Below, piece after piece: positions 46,180 through 55,962 of a stretch of 64,000 bases of DNA (position 1 is the first letter of the stretch; each line of letters begins with the position of its first letter). The position numbers were made by a program, and so were the translations under genes. The stretch covers positions 1 through 64,000 of the forward strand of contig NZ_JAUOPD010000017.1 in the NCBI RefSeq assembly GCF_030546745.1, in the 5' to 3' direction. This DNA is from Thalassotalea sp. 1_MG-2023. GTDB taxonomy: Bacteria > Pseudomonadota > Gammaproteobacteria > Enterobacterales > Alteromonadaceae. The notes under the pieces were generated by a model. The model was not told the origin of the DNA. It worked only from the letters and a program-made list of their open reading frames with translations, and searched no databases.

Positions 46180-46581
46180 ATGGCACGTAAACGTATTCGT
46201 GAAGATGAAGACGCAGCTATTGATATGACGCCGATGCTAGACATCGTATTCATCATGCTGATCTTCTTCATCGTGACCACTTCTTTCGTAAAAGAAGCAG
46301 GTATAGAAGTTAATAAACCGAAGGCAGCTAATCAAACCAAACAAAAGTCAGCTAACATTTTTATTGCTGTTAGAGATTCTGGTGAAATTTGGTTAGATAA
46401 GCGTCGTGTGGATGTCGAACGTGTTGCCGCTAATATTGAAAAACTATTAGCCGAGCAACCGAGTGATGTAGTAATTGTTCAAGCTGACAAAAATGCTAAA
46501 CACGGTATTGTTGTCAAAGTAATGGACGCGATTAAAGAAGCAGGCATCGACCGTATCTCCATCGCTGCAGCTAGGGGGTAA
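46180..46581 (+). CDS. exbD: ExbD-type biopolymer transport protein
   Basis: A 133-aa protein with one membrane helix (about 16-37) holding the proton-carrying aspartate in DMTPMLDIVFIMLIFF, and a periplasmic domain. Partner of ExbB. RBS GAGAGA; 4 bp before tonB. Confidence 0.93.
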   Translation: MARKRIREDEDAAIDMTPMLDIVFIMLIFFIVTTSFVKEAGIEVNKPKAANQTKQKSANIFIAVRDSGEIWLDKRRVDVERVAANIEKLLAEQPSDVVIVQADKNAKHGIVVKVMDAIKEAGIDRISIAAARG

Positions 46582-46585
46582 GTTT

Positions 46586-47203
46586 ATGGTTCGCTTTATA
46601 GTATCAATACTACTAGGCGCAGCGGTTACTTTTGCATTGTTCGCTTTTATGGCTTATTTGATCTCTAGTACAGATCGAAGAGAAGAAGAAAAGTTAGAAC
46701 ACATTGTTGTAGAAGTAAACACTACGCCACCTGAGTCAAAGGCTCAAACAAGACAACGTGTACCACCGCCGCCGCCGCCGCCGCCTAAACAGCCGCCTAA
46801 GCCGCAGGCACCAGAGCCAGATACAAGTACTGACACTGGTGGGTTAAGTTTTAATTTACCAGGCATACAACTTGCTGGTGCAAACACTAACATTGCAGCA
46901 CCAGGTGCTGGTTTTGGACGTGATGGTGATGCCGCACCTATCGTGCGTATTAATCCTAAGTATCCAATGCAAGCAGCGCGTGATGGCATTGAAGGCTGGG
47001 TAATTCTATCATTTACTATCAATGAAATTGGTGGTGTTGAAGATGTTGAAGTTATCGATGCTGAGCCGAAACGTGTTTTCAATAAAGAAGCACGTCGCGC
47101 ATTGAGAAAATGGAAATACAAACCTAAAGTTGTAGATGGTAAACCAATTAAACAACCTGGTTTAACTGTACAGTTAGACTTTAAAATGGATGGGGGTCAA
47201 TAA
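46586..47203 (+). CDS. tonB: TonB2-type energy transducer
   Basis: A 205-aa short TonB: N-terminal membrane anchor (about 4-27), a proline-rich spacer with eight consecutive prolines (from about residue 60) and the TonB C-terminal domain (about 115-200; YPMQAARDGIEGWVILSFTI, ending ARRALRKWKYKP). It couples ExbBD to outer-membrane receptors. The SHLS-type histidine of E. coli TonB is not visible in the anchor, as in other TonB2 proteins. Followed after 2 bp by the TPR gene. Confidence 0.92.
   Translation: MVRFIVSILLGAAVTFALFAFMAYLISSTDRREEEKLEHIVVEVNTTPPESKAQTRQRVPPPPPPPPKQPPKPQAPEPDTSTDTGGLSFNLPGIQLAGANTNIAAPGAGFGRDGDAAPIVRINPKYPMQAARDGIEGWVILSFTINEIGGVEDVEVIDAEPKRVFNKEARRALRKWKYKPKVVDGKPIKQPGLTVQLDFKMDGGQ
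46763..46786 (+). repeat. (CCG)n proline-codon run in tonB
   Basis: CCA, six CCG and CCT encode eight prolines in a row. A simple repeat prone to slippage in whole-codon steps. Confidence 0.9.
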
Positions 47204-47205
47204 TC

Positions 47206-48459
47206 ATGCACAAGATAACTAAATCTTTAATGTTATTCGCTTCTATTGCGTTGGTGCAGCTTCCTACATCTTATGATGTGCAGGCTGCTGAGCAAAAGTC
47301 TGAAAAGCCGAAGCGAAAAACGCAATTGGTTGGACAGTCTGTTGGTAAAAAAATTGGTAAAGCTTTCGAATTGTATACAGCTGACGATGTTCAAGGTGCT
47401 TTAACAACGTTATTAGAAATTAACGCGAAAAAAGACTACGACAAAGCGTATTTAGCACGATTTATCGCTAATATGTACGCAACGTTAGGTGAACCAAAGA
47501 AAGCGATAGACTATCTTAAGCAAGCCGTTGAACCTGATATTCTCAATGAATCAGATCATGGTGATGCACTTAAATTATTAGCGGATCTTCAAATGCAAGA
47601 ACAAGCATATGAAGACGCGTTAAAAAATTATGAAGCTTGGATGGACTTTACTGGAAAATCTGACGGTGACACGTGGGTTAAAATTTCGAACGCACAGTAT
47701 CAACTGAAACGTTTAGATAAAATGATCACACCGGCAGACAACGCAATTGCCGCTTACGGTGACAAGCACAACAAAAACCCGTATTTATTAAAACTTACTT
47801 CATATTACGAGCGTAAGAAATATAAAGATGCGGTTGAAGTACTTGAAACTGCGGTGCAATTGTTCCCAACAGAGAAAGCTTTCTGGACCCAACTAGGTAA
47901 TTTCTATTTGCTAACAGAAGATTATAAGCGTGGCATGGCTACACTTGATCTTGCTTATAAGCAAGGCTTTTTAGAGAAGGAATCACACCTTAAAACACTT
48001 GCAAGCTTATATTCTCAAAATAATATCCCGCATAAAGCGGCGAGAATTTTAGAGAAGCATATCAACTCAGGTGAAATAAAACGTGATGATCAAAACCTTT
48101 TCTCACTAGCTAATGCGTACCATGCTGCTCAAGAAATTGACACAGCAGCCAAATATTTTAGCGAACTTGCGAAGATGACTAATGAATCCAAGCATTACGC
48201 TAAATTAGGTACGTTACTTGCTCAAGATGAACAGTTTAAAAAAGCCATTGTAGCATTGAACAAAGCGTTAGATTTAGGTGCTAGTAACAAAGGTCGTTTG
48301 AATATGAGCTTGGCTGAAGCACACTTTTATTTAGGACAATATAAACAAGCTTATGCTGCAGTTAAGCTTGCAGAAAAGGATCCTAAAACAAGAAAAAGTG
48401 CTAAAGGTTGGGTAACATATATCAAAGATACTGCTCAACGAAAAGGCAAAGCTATTTAA
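47206..48459 (+). CDS. Periplasmic TPR protein of the TonB2 operon
   Basis: A 417-aa protein with a signal peptide (1-28, ending VQAAE) and about eight tetratricopeptide-like helical pairs (for example YLARFIANMYATLGEPKKAIDYL and LFSLANAYHAAQEIDTAAKYF). It is the last gene of the operon, before a terminator. TPR proteins at this position are known in Vibrio/Shewanella TonB2 loci, but the partner is not established; scaffold for DUF3450 or TonB is an inference. Confidence 0.85.
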   Translation: MHKITKSLMLFASIALVQLPTSYDVQAAEQKSEKPKRKTQLVGQSVGKKIGKAFELYTADDVQGALTTLLEINAKKDYDKAYLARFIANMYATLGEPKKAIDYLKQAVEPDILNESDHGDALKLLADLQMQEQAYEDALKNYEAWMDFTGKSDGDTWVKISNAQYQLKRLDKMITPADNAIAAYGDKHNKNPYLLKLTSYYERKKYKDAVEVLETAVQLFPTEKAFWTQLGNFYLLTEDYKRGMATLDLAYKQGFLEKESHLKTLASLYSQNNIPHKAARILEKHINSGEIKRDDQNLFSLANAYHAAQEIDTAAKYFSELAKMTNESKHYAKLGTLLAQDEQFKKAIVALNKALDLGASNKGRLNMSLAEAHFYLGQYKQAYAAVKLAEKDPKTRKSAKGWVTYIKDTAQRKGKAI

Positions 48460-48483
48460 ATAGCAAATTGTTGTCTTGATTTG

Positions 48484-48511
48484 AAAAACCAGCCTAATGG
48501 CTGGTTTTTTT
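48484..48511 (+). terminator. Terminator of the TonB2 operon
   Basis: An 11-bp perfect stem AAAAACCAGCC/GGCTGGTTTTT, loop TAAT, T run. Confidence 0.9.
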
Positions 48512-48546
48512 ATTGTGATAAATTCTAAAGCTTTACATGCTTTGCT

Positions 48547-48560
48547 ATGATCTAGATCAA
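48547..48560 (+). promoter_or_regulatory. FNR/EtrA-like site
   Basis: ATGATCTAGATCAA matches TTGAT-N4-ATCAA at 9 of 10 fixed positions and contains a perfect 12-bp palindrome. It lies 74 bp upstream of a small membrane peptide gene. Confidence 0.5.
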
Positions 48561-48634
48561 AAAAGGCTATCTAATTGGGTTAAAATTCGCTAGAATTCGC
48601 GCCGTTCATTTTGTAGTTTAGTAGGAAGTGTAAG

Positions 48635-48757
48635 ATGTCACATAATGAAAATTTCAAAGATAGCTCGTCAAAGCGCCATTTATTTGCTGCCATAACTGTC
48701 ATGTTTGCCGCACCATTATTACCTATGTTAATGGGTTGGTTTACCGTTTTAAGCTAG
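48635..48757 (+). CDS. Small membrane protein, 40 aa
   Basis: ATG at 48635 with a GGAAG ribosome-binding site about 8 bases upstream; stop TAG at 48755-48757. The peptide has a polar, charged N-terminus (MSHNENFKDSSSKRH) and one hydrophobic helix (LFAAITVMFAAPLLPMLMGW), then FTVLS. The N-in orientation is suggested by the KR before the helix. It lies between the TonB2 terminator and a receiver-domain gene 25 bp on, and has an FNR-like box upstream. I do not recognise the family. Short length makes this less certain than other genes. Confidence 0.6.
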   Translation: MSHNENFKDSSSKRHLFAAITVMFAAPLLPMLMGWFTVLS

Positions 48758-48782
48758 TTTTTTCACTGACCTAAGAAAATAT

Positions 48783-49172
48783 ATGCAAATTTTAATCGTT
48801 GATGATAAACCTGTTGTTTTAGAACAACTACGCACGTTACTGGCTGATTTTCCGTGTGAGATCGATAGTGCTGGTAATGGCTTAGATGCTCTCGAGAAAG
48901 CTCAAAAAAAACAATACGATCTGTTTATCGTAGATCATTTAATGCCGGTAATGAATGGTCTTCAACTTGTTAAAAATTTAGAGAAAAAGCAATTGTTAGC
49001 TAACGCGACGTTATTTTTTATGACAACACAAGGTGCAAGTGCGGCCAACATGACTGCTGAGTCTTCACTCTTTGATCAGCTGATCGAAAAGCCGATTAAT
49101 GTTGATTTGTTCAATCAAGTCATTGAGCCGCTTTTCTCACAAATTAACCCGATAAGATCTATATCAAATTAG
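48783..49172 (+). CDS. Stand-alone response-regulator receiver (CheY-like)
   Basis: A 129-aa single REC domain: acidic pocket DD at residues 7-8, phospho-acceptor Asp in FIVDHLMP (Asp51), the switch Thr/Thr in FFMTTQ and the conserved lysine in IEKP. No output domain follows. No histidine kinase is nearby. It may be co-transcribed with the small membrane protein 25 bp upstream and apt about 60 bp downstream, though nothing proves it. Confidence 0.85.
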   Translation: MQILIVDDKPVVLEQLRTLLADFPCEIDSAGNGLDALEKAQKKQYDLFIVDHLMPVMNGLQLVKNLEKKQLLANATLFFMTTQGASAANMTAESSLFDQLIEKPINVDLFNQVIEPLFSQINPIRSISN

Positions 49173-49233
49173 TCGTTTTTCTATTATTCTATTAGTTAAA
49201 GAAATTCTTTAAGAAAACAGATTAATAGTAAGC

Positions 49234-49779
49234 ATGACAAACTCTCAAAAAGCGTTATTAGAAAGCGCAGTACACACTATCCCTGACTATCCTAAAAAAG
49301 GTATCATGTTCCGAGATGTTACGGGAATTTTAGATAACGCAGAAGCATTTAACTTAACCATTGATTTATTCGTTGAAAAATACCGTGATTGTGGGTTTAC
49401 CAAAGTTATTGGTACCGAAGCGCGTGGTTTTCTATTTGGTGCTCCTCTTGCTTTGCGTTTAGGTGTAGGTTTCGTACCTGTCCGTAAACCAGGTAAATTA
49501 CCTAGAGCGACTTTTTCACAAGAATACCAACTAGAATATGGTACGGATATTTTAGAGATACACCAAGACGCGTTAGTGCCTGAGGATAAAGTATTAGTTG
49601 TTGATGATTTATTAGCAACAGGTGGTACTATCGAAGCAACATACCAACTGATACGTCGTATTGGCGCCCAAGTTACAGATGCCGCATTCGTTATTTCATT
49701 ACCTGATTTAGGTGGTGAGAAGAAACTTGAAGCATTAGGGTTAGCGGTGCACTCTTTATTAGCATACGAAGGCGATTAA
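49234..49779 (+). CDS. apt: Adenine phosphoribosyltransferase
   Basis: This purine salvage enzyme makes AMP from adenine and PRPP. The 181-aa protein has the PRPP motif [13 protein letters not shown] (about residues 126-138) and the N-terminal FRDVTGIL and [10 protein letters not shown] stretches. It lies 7 bp upstream of dnaX; the apt-dnaX-ybaB order is conserved in gammaproteobacteria. Confidence 0.96.
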   Translation: MTNSQKALLESAVHTIPDYPKKGIMFRDVTGILDNAEAFNLTIDLFVEKYRDCGFTKVIGTEARGFLFGAPLALRLGVGFVPVRKPGKLPRATFSQEYQLEYGTDILEIHQDALVPEDKVLVVDDLLATGGTIEATYQLIRRIGAQVTDAAFVISLPDLGGEKKLEALGLAVHSLLAYEGD

Positions 49780-49786
49780 ATAAGTC

Positions 49787-51928
49787 ATGAGTTACCAAGT
49801 CTTAGCAAGAAAATGGCGTCCGAAGAACTTTGCCCAATTAATGGGGCAAGAACATGTGGTGGCGGTTTTATCTAATGCATTGCAGCAGCAAAGACTCCAT
49901 CATGCTTATTTATTTACGGGTACTAGAGGGGTGGGTAAAACCACCATAGCGAGAATTTTTGCTAAAAGCTTAAATTGTGCGCAGGGTGTTACTGCTCAAC
50001 CTTGTGGTCAATGTGATGTATGTGAAGATATCGATCTTGGACGCTTTGTTGATTTGATTGAAATAGATGCAGCTTCTCGCACTAAAGTAGATGACACCCG
50101 AGAAATATTAGATAATGTTCAATATGCACCGACAAGAGGCCGTTACAAGGTATATTTAATTGATGAAGTGCATATGCTCTCACGTAGTAGTTTTAATGCC
50201 TTACTTAAGACCTTAGAAGAGCCCCCTGAACATGTTAAGTTTATTTTAGCGACCACTGATCCTCAAAAGTTACCTATTACCGTACTTTCAAGGTGTCTTC
50301 AATTTCACCTTAAAGCGTTAACAGTCAAGCAAATTGAACAAAAACTGTCAGAAATTTTACAGTCTGAAAAGGTCACAATAGAACCTCTGGCACTGAATCT
50401 ACTTGCAAAAGCAGCTAGAGGCAGTATGCGTGACTCGCTGAGTTTAACTGATCAAGCAATAGCGCAAGGTAATGGTGAAATTATTGCTGCTAATGTTCAA
50501 CAAATGCTTGGTGGTGTTGATCACAATTGGGTGTTTAAAATACTGATTGCCCTGATTAAAAATGATAGTAAAGCATTAATGAATCTCTCATTAGAAATTG
50601 CTTCATATTCTCCTAACTATGGTCGTTTGCTTGCGGAATTAATACAGTTGTTACATCAGGTAGCAATTACTCAAGTGGTTGGTAAGCACTTTGATTTATC
50701 GCCAGAACATAACACGCTTGTTGAAAAATTTTGCCAGGCAATGTCGCCAGAAGATGTACAGTTGTATTATCAAATTGCTTTATCGGGTCGCAAAGACTTA
50801 CCTTATGCCGCTGACGAACAAGCAGCATTTGACATGGTATTATTACGACTATTGGCCTTCAAGCCACAAACGCACGCTGAACTCCCTTCAATGACTGATG
50901 CAATCGAAAATAAAGTCAGTTTCGATGATATTCGCTTTTCTGAAGCTGAATTATCAATAGACGCAAAACCAGTAGCGAGTAAGGCAGAAAATACAGAAAA
51001 GACTTTTCAGCAGGTTGAATCACCGGCAGAAGAAAGTGATATTGTTGAAAATGATACTGTTAATGAAGAGGCACTCACGGCACAGATGACAGAGCTGGAG
51101 CTAACAGCGGCTAGTGTGCGTGAAGAGACTATACCCGAAGATTCATCAAACGATTATAGCGTTCAAAAAGATCGTACCATTGTTGAGCAACCAGAAGCAT
51201 TAAATGAGTCTAACACGATTGACGATGAACACACGTTTGATAATCAGCAATCGGAAAGTTCAACTGAAGCCTCAAATACGCTGTCAGCTACGACGAATGA
51301 TGAATTAGGGAAAGTTGCTACACCAGAAATTGCGCAGGTATTAGCACGTCGAAATATGCTGAGAAGTCAAAAGCAAGCACTGGAGAATACTGAAAAAAAG
51401 TTTGATGACGCCGAAACGCGTCAAGAACCGACAGCCGCTGCTAATGCAATAAAAAATAATATCAAGCAAGTCCCTGATATTGAGACGCTTCCTGAACAGC
51501 CTTTTATTGAGCAGGCGATTGACCCAAGTATTATAAAAAAAGCCAATCAAGTTGATAAGTGGGCGAATATGATTGACGCTATGGCATTAAATGGTCGATT
51601 ACGTCAATTAGCACTCAATGCAACGATTAATGAAAACACGAATGAAGAAAGCTTAGTGTTGTCGTTAAATCAATCAACAAAGCACTTGAAGTCAGACGCT
51701 GCTATGACGCAGCTTAATCAGTTTGTTTCAGAGTATTTTGGTAAAACAACAACGGTAGAAGTAGTTATTGTTGATGAAACCAACGACGATCCAGCACAAA
51801 TACAGCAAAAAATTAATGATAAACGTTATGAGTATGCGAAAGCATTATTAAAAGAAGATGATCTCGTTATTGCGATGCAAGAGACATTTCAAGCAGAATT
51901 GAATGAAGATACGATAGAAGCAAGATAG
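49787..51928 (+). CDS. dnaX: DNA polymerase III subunit tau/gamma
   Basis: The full frame (713 aa) is tau, the clamp-loader ATPase that also tethers polymerase cores and DnaB. It has AAA+ Walker A GTRGVGKT, the zinc module (CGQCDVCEDI), Walker B LIDEVHML and the SRC sensor (LSRCLQF). A long acidic linker (about 380-530) is followed by the tau-specific C-terminal domains. Codons 536-538 are GAA AAA AAG, giving the slippery heptamer at 51394-51400; a -1 shift reads GTT then TGA, making a 539-aa gamma. The linker is longer than in E. coli (643-aa tau). Confidence 0.97.
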   Translation: MSYQVLARKWRPKNFAQLMGQEHVVAVLSNALQQQRLHHAYLFTGTRGVGKTTIARIFAKSLNCAQGVTAQPCGQCDVCEDIDLGRFVDLIEIDAASRTKVDDTREILDNVQYAPTRGRYKVYLIDEVHMLSRSSFNALLKTLEEPPEHVKFILATTDPQKLPITVLSRCLQFHLKALTVKQIEQKLSEILQSEKVTIEPLALNLLAKAARGSMRDSLSLTDQAIAQGNGEIIAANVQQMLGGVDHNWVFKILIALIKNDSKALMNLSLEIASYSPNYGRLLAELIQLLHQVAITQVVGKHFDLSPEHNTLVEKFCQAMSPEDVQLYYQIALSGRKDLPYAADEQAAFDMVLLRLLAFKPQTHAELPSMTDAIENKVSFDDIRFSEAELSIDAKPVASKAENTEKTFQQVESPAEESDIVENDTVNEEALTAQMTELELTAASVREETIPEDSSNDYSVQKDRTIVEQPEALNESNTIDDEHTFDNQQSESSTEASNTLSATTNDELGKVATPEIAQVLARRNMLRSQKQALENTEKKFDDAETRQEPTAAANAIKNNIKQVPDIETLPEQPFIEQAIDPSIIKKANQVDKWANMIDAMALNGRLRQLALNATINENTNEESLVLSLNQSTKHLKSDAAMTQLNQFVSEYFGKTTTVEVVIVDETNDDPAQIQQKINDKRYEYAKALLKEDDLVIAMQETFQAELNEDTIEAR
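51382..51423 (+). promoter_or_regulatory. dnaX: Programmed -1 frameshift cassette in dnaX
   Basis: Three parts in the E. coli order: an SD-like GGAG (51382-51385), 8 bases, the slippery heptamer A AAA AAG in the correct phase (51394-51400), a 5-base spacer, and a hairpin TGACGC/GCGTCA with loop CGAAAC (51406-51423). The -1 frame stop TGA is at 51403-51405. Confidence 0.85.
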
Positions 51929-51988
51929 AAGCTTGAATTTTCGTTCGTAAGCCCCTATCTTTGGCATAAGTGTTAATTGGAGAAAAGT

Positions 51989-52315
51989 ATGATGAAAGGC
52001 GGAATGGGCAACATAATGAAACAAGCCCAACAAATGCAAGCAAAAATGCAGAAAATGCAAGAAGAGCTAGCAAATATGGAAGTGACTGGTGAGTCTGGTG
52101 CTGGTATGGTAAAAGTTACCATGACAGGTAGCCATAGTGTTCGTCGTGTAGAGATCGATGAGAGCCTTCTAGAAGATGATAAAGAAATGGTGGAAGACTT
52201 AGTTGCCGCTGCAATTAATGATGCTGTAAGACGCGTTGAAGAGCAAAATAAAGAAAAGATGGGCTCTGTTACTGGCGGTATGCAAATGCCTCCAGGGATG
52301 AAAATGCCGTTTTAA
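51989..52315 (+). CDS. ybaB: YbaB/EbfC nucleoid-associated protein
   Basis: A 108-aa dimeric DNA-binding protein. [22 protein letters not shown] and the end MPPGMKMPF are diagnostic. The ATG at 51989 is chosen because GGAG sits 6 bases upstream; a frame extended to a TTG at 51977 would place the RBS inside the gene, and the adjacent ATG at 51992 is an alternative. It lies 60 bp after dnaX. The usual third gene, recR, does not follow; a terminator and a convergent gene do. Confidence 0.95.
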   Translation: MMKGGMGNIMKQAQQMQAKMQKMQEELANMEVTGESGAGMVKVTMTGSHSVRRVEIDESLLEDDKEMVEDLVAAAINDAVRRVEEQNKEKMGSVTGGMQMPPGMKMPF

Positions 52316-52332
52316 TTAACCAGTAAAAAGAG

Positions 52333-52361
52333 AAAAGCCGACATTTAGTCGGCTTTTTTTT
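52333..52361 (+). terminator. Terminator after ybaB
   Basis: A 10-bp stem AAAAGCCGAC/GTCGGCTTTT, loop ATTTA, T run. Confidence 0.9.
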
Positions 52362-52375
52362 GGTGTGAGTATTGG

Positions 52376-53137
52376 TTACCATTTTTTCTTAGGTTGAAAA
52401 AGTAAGTCTAAATCATCTTCTTCTGCTTTTGCCTTTTTAGCAGCATCTGCCGCATTTGAGTTTTTCAGCGCATCAGTGATTAACTCAAGTTGCTCTTGAA
52501 TTTCTTCGCGTTTTTTTATGGTGTACTCAGTTTGGTGTGGGTGTTCGGTTAATGTTTGTATCGCTTTTTCATAATATTGACGGGCTGAACCAAGCATTTC
52601 TTTACCATGTGCTTGAGATCCACGCTTATACAAACTTTCGATATTAATGCGAAGTTGCATTGCATCAAGCTTTTGATCTTCATGCATAAATGTTTGGGCA
52701 TCTAAAGCCCCCTTAGCTTGTTCAGATTTTAACGTAGCTCTTAATTTCTTGATCGTTTGTAAGATGACCACTAATTGTTGTTCGTTATCGGGTAATATAA
52801 AGGTATCTTCTGTGGTTTGTGAGGCTAAATCTTCTGAGGCTGAAAGCCTTGCTTCCATTTCATTGATTCTATTTTTTATACCTTTTAGCTCTGGTATTAT
52901 TTGTGCCATTGCTTTCGCTGCGTTTAAGCTTCGACGGTTGAGTATTTCAACAACCTTTGGGTTAGTAGGTAAGTGTGAAAGATTAAGAATCAACTCTTCT
53001 GTTTCATCAATAATTGCTTTTTGTTTGGCTGCTTTAGCACGTTTATCTTGTTCTTGCTTTTCTTTGTGTTGTTGCACAGCATTCACAAACACAACAATGA
53101 CCACAAGTGCGATAACTAAGCCTATAATAATACCCAT
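52376..53137 (-). CDS. Uncharacterised membrane-anchored coiled-coil protein
   Basis: A 253-aa protein with one N-terminal helix (about 3-20, IIIGLVIALVVIVVFVNAV), then charged cytoplasmic coiled coil (about 22-140) and a TPR-like helical segment (RGSQAHGKEMLGSARQYYEKAIQTL, about 165-190). The C-terminus is lysine/acid rich and ends in PKKKW. I do not recognise a named family. It is monocistronic, convergent with ybaB and divergent from cysB. Membrane scaffold or adaptor is the most that can be guessed. Confidence 0.75.
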   Translation of the reverse strand: MGIIIGLVIALVVIVVFVNAVQQHKEKQEQDKRAKAAKQKAIIDETEELILNLSHLPTNPKVVEILNRRSLNAAKAMAQIIPELKGIKNRINEMEARLSASEDLASQTTEDTFILPDNEQQLVVILQTIKKLRATLKSEQAKGALDAQTFMHEDQKLDAMQLRINIESLYKRGSQAHGKEMLGSARQYYEKAIQTLTEHPHQTEYTIKKREEIQEQLELITDALKNSNAADAAKKAKAEEDDLDLLFQPKKKW

Positions 53138-53424
53138 ATTTTGTTTCTCAACTGATATTGCTACGATAACTTTTCTCAGTCTACAAAAAATGTTGAGCTT
53201 AGCATAGCGTTATCTTCCAGCAGAATTTTCTTTAAAATGAAATATAATTAGATTTTAATGAAAAAGATTAAAAAATGTACTTTTAATTTACCTTTTGTTG
53301 TAATATTCTTTCATTAAAGGGATTTATTATATTTTTATGAAATATATTTACAAAAAAGTCAAAAGACTATGGAATAAATTGTTATTTAAGTATATATTTT
53401 TGGCATAAGTCATTTGAAACATAG

Positions 53425-54402
<978 letters not shown>

Positions 54403-54413
54403 TGTATTTAGTC

Positions 54414-54449
54414 AATGAGCTTTGTATTTTTTGTAATACAAAGCTCATT
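54414..54449. terminator. Long hairpin between cysB and sdaA
   Basis: A perfect 15-bp stem AATGAGCTTTGTATT/AATACAAAGCTCATT with a six-base loop. It ends 5 bp before the sdaA stop codon. There is no clear T run on either side, so it may be an mRNA 3'-end stabiliser as much as a terminator. Confidence 0.65.
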
Positions 54450-54453
54450 ATGA

Positions 54454-55830
54454 TTAACATTCAATAATATTAACCGCTAAACCGCCTCTTGACGTTTCTT
54501 TATATTTAGTTTTCATGTCATTACCTGTTTCCCACATAGTTTTTATCACCTTGTCTAAAGAAACTTTTTGTGTACCGGTACCTCTCAATGCCAAACGTGA
54601 AGCATTAATTGCTTTGACTGATCCCATAGCATTTCTTTCAATACAAGGAACTTGAACTAAACCACCTACCGGGTCGCAAGTTAGACCTAGATTATGCTCC
54701 ATTCCAATTTCGGCTGCATTTTCTACCTGTTTAGGGCTACCGCCCATTACTTCGGTTAATGCACCTGCCGCCATCGAACATGCAACACCAACTTCAGCCT
54801 GACAACCACCTTCAGCGCCCGAAATAGTGGCATTTGTTTTATATAAAATACCAATGGCTGCTGCCGTTAATAAATAACGAATACAGTCTTCATCGGTTAC
54901 TGGCCTAATGAATTTGTCGTAATAGCATAACACCGCTGGAATAATGCCAGCAGCGCCGTTTGTAGGTGCAGTAACAACTCGGCTACCTGCGGCATTTTCT
55001 TCATTGACCGCAAGAGCAAATAGATTTACCCAATCCATCGCACTTAGCGGGTCATTATTACTTTCAACAGATAAAGAACGATATAGTGCGGGGGCTCTGC
55101 GAGTTACTTTTAAGCCGCCAGGTAAGATACCTTCGGTTTTCATACCACGCTCGACACTGTCTTTCATGGCCTGCCAAATATTGATTAACTCTTTTCTAAT
55201 GACTTTTTCATCAGCTAAACACTTTTCGTTTTCCATCATAATTGTGCTAATGCTTAAGCCTTTCTCAGCAGCCATACCAATGAGCTCATCAGCACTTGAG
55301 AATTTATGCGGACGAACAATATTACTATGTAAGGAAAGTGCTTTATCTTTTTCTTTTTCAAAGTCACAATCTTGCACGATAAAGCCACCGCCAATCGAGT
55401 AATAGGTTTCTTCAAAAATAATTTCATCACCTTGATAAGCATATAACGTCATTGCGTTAGCGTGAGCAGGCAAGGTTTTTCTTCGGTGATAAATGATCGC
55501 GTCTGATTTCGGAAACTGAACTTCTTTGCCGGAAGATAATGTGATCACTTCTGTTTTATTGACCTGTTCAACAATTCGCTCAATAGAAGAGACCGCGATA
55601 CCTTCAGGGGTTTCACCAAATAGACCTAATATAACAGCTTTACCTGTGCCGTGGCCGACACCTGTTTGTCCTAATGAGCCAAATAGCTCAACTTTAAACC
55701 GATCTACATTATCAATTAATTGCTGTTCAATCAGGTGATCAACAAATAATTTTGCTGCTTTCATTGGACCTACCGTATGAGAGCTAGAAGGGCCAATACC
55801 TATTGAAAACATATCAAATACACTAATCAT
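54454..55830 (-). CDS. sdaA: L-serine ammonia-lyase (iron-sulfur type)
   Basis: This oxygen-sensitive [4Fe-4S] enzyme deaminates serine to pyruvate. The 458-aa single-chain form has the N-terminal beta domain ([17 protein letters not shown]) and the catalytic alpha domain. Candidate cluster cysteines are in [16 protein letters not shown] and [16 protein letters not shown]. It is a single minus-strand gene. Its product pyruvate links serine use to central metabolism. Confidence 0.95.
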   Translation of the reverse strand: MISVFDMFSIGIGPSSSHTVGPMKAAKLFVDHLIEQQLIDNVDRFKVELFGSLGQTGVGHGTGKAVILGLFGETPEGIAVSSIERIVEQVNKTEVITLSSGKEVQFPKSDAIIYHRRKTLPAHANAMTLYAYQGDEIIFEETYYSIGGGFIVQDCDFEKEKDKALSLHSNIVRPHKFSSADELIGMAAEKGLSISTIMMENEKCLADEKVIRKELINIWQAMKDSVERGMKTEGILPGGLKVTRRAPALYRSLSVESNNDPLSAMDWVNLFALAVNEENAAGSRVVTAPTNGAAGIIPAVLCYYDKFIRPVTDEDCIRYLLTAAAIGILYKTNATISGAEGGCQAEVGVACSMAAGALTEVMGGSPKQVENAAEIGMEHNLGLTCDPVGGLVQVPCIERNAMGSVKAINASRLALRGTGTQKVSLDKVIKTMWETGNDMKTKYKETSRGGLAVNIIEC

Positions 55831-55962
55831 ACTTTAAACCTGAATAATAATTCATTATTTTGTTTGTGGTGAAATAATCTTCGGTCATGATAACGTAAAG
55901 TTATACATTACTAAATAAGTTTAGTCGCAGAAAAAGAAAATGTTTAACGCTAGTGCGAAGTT

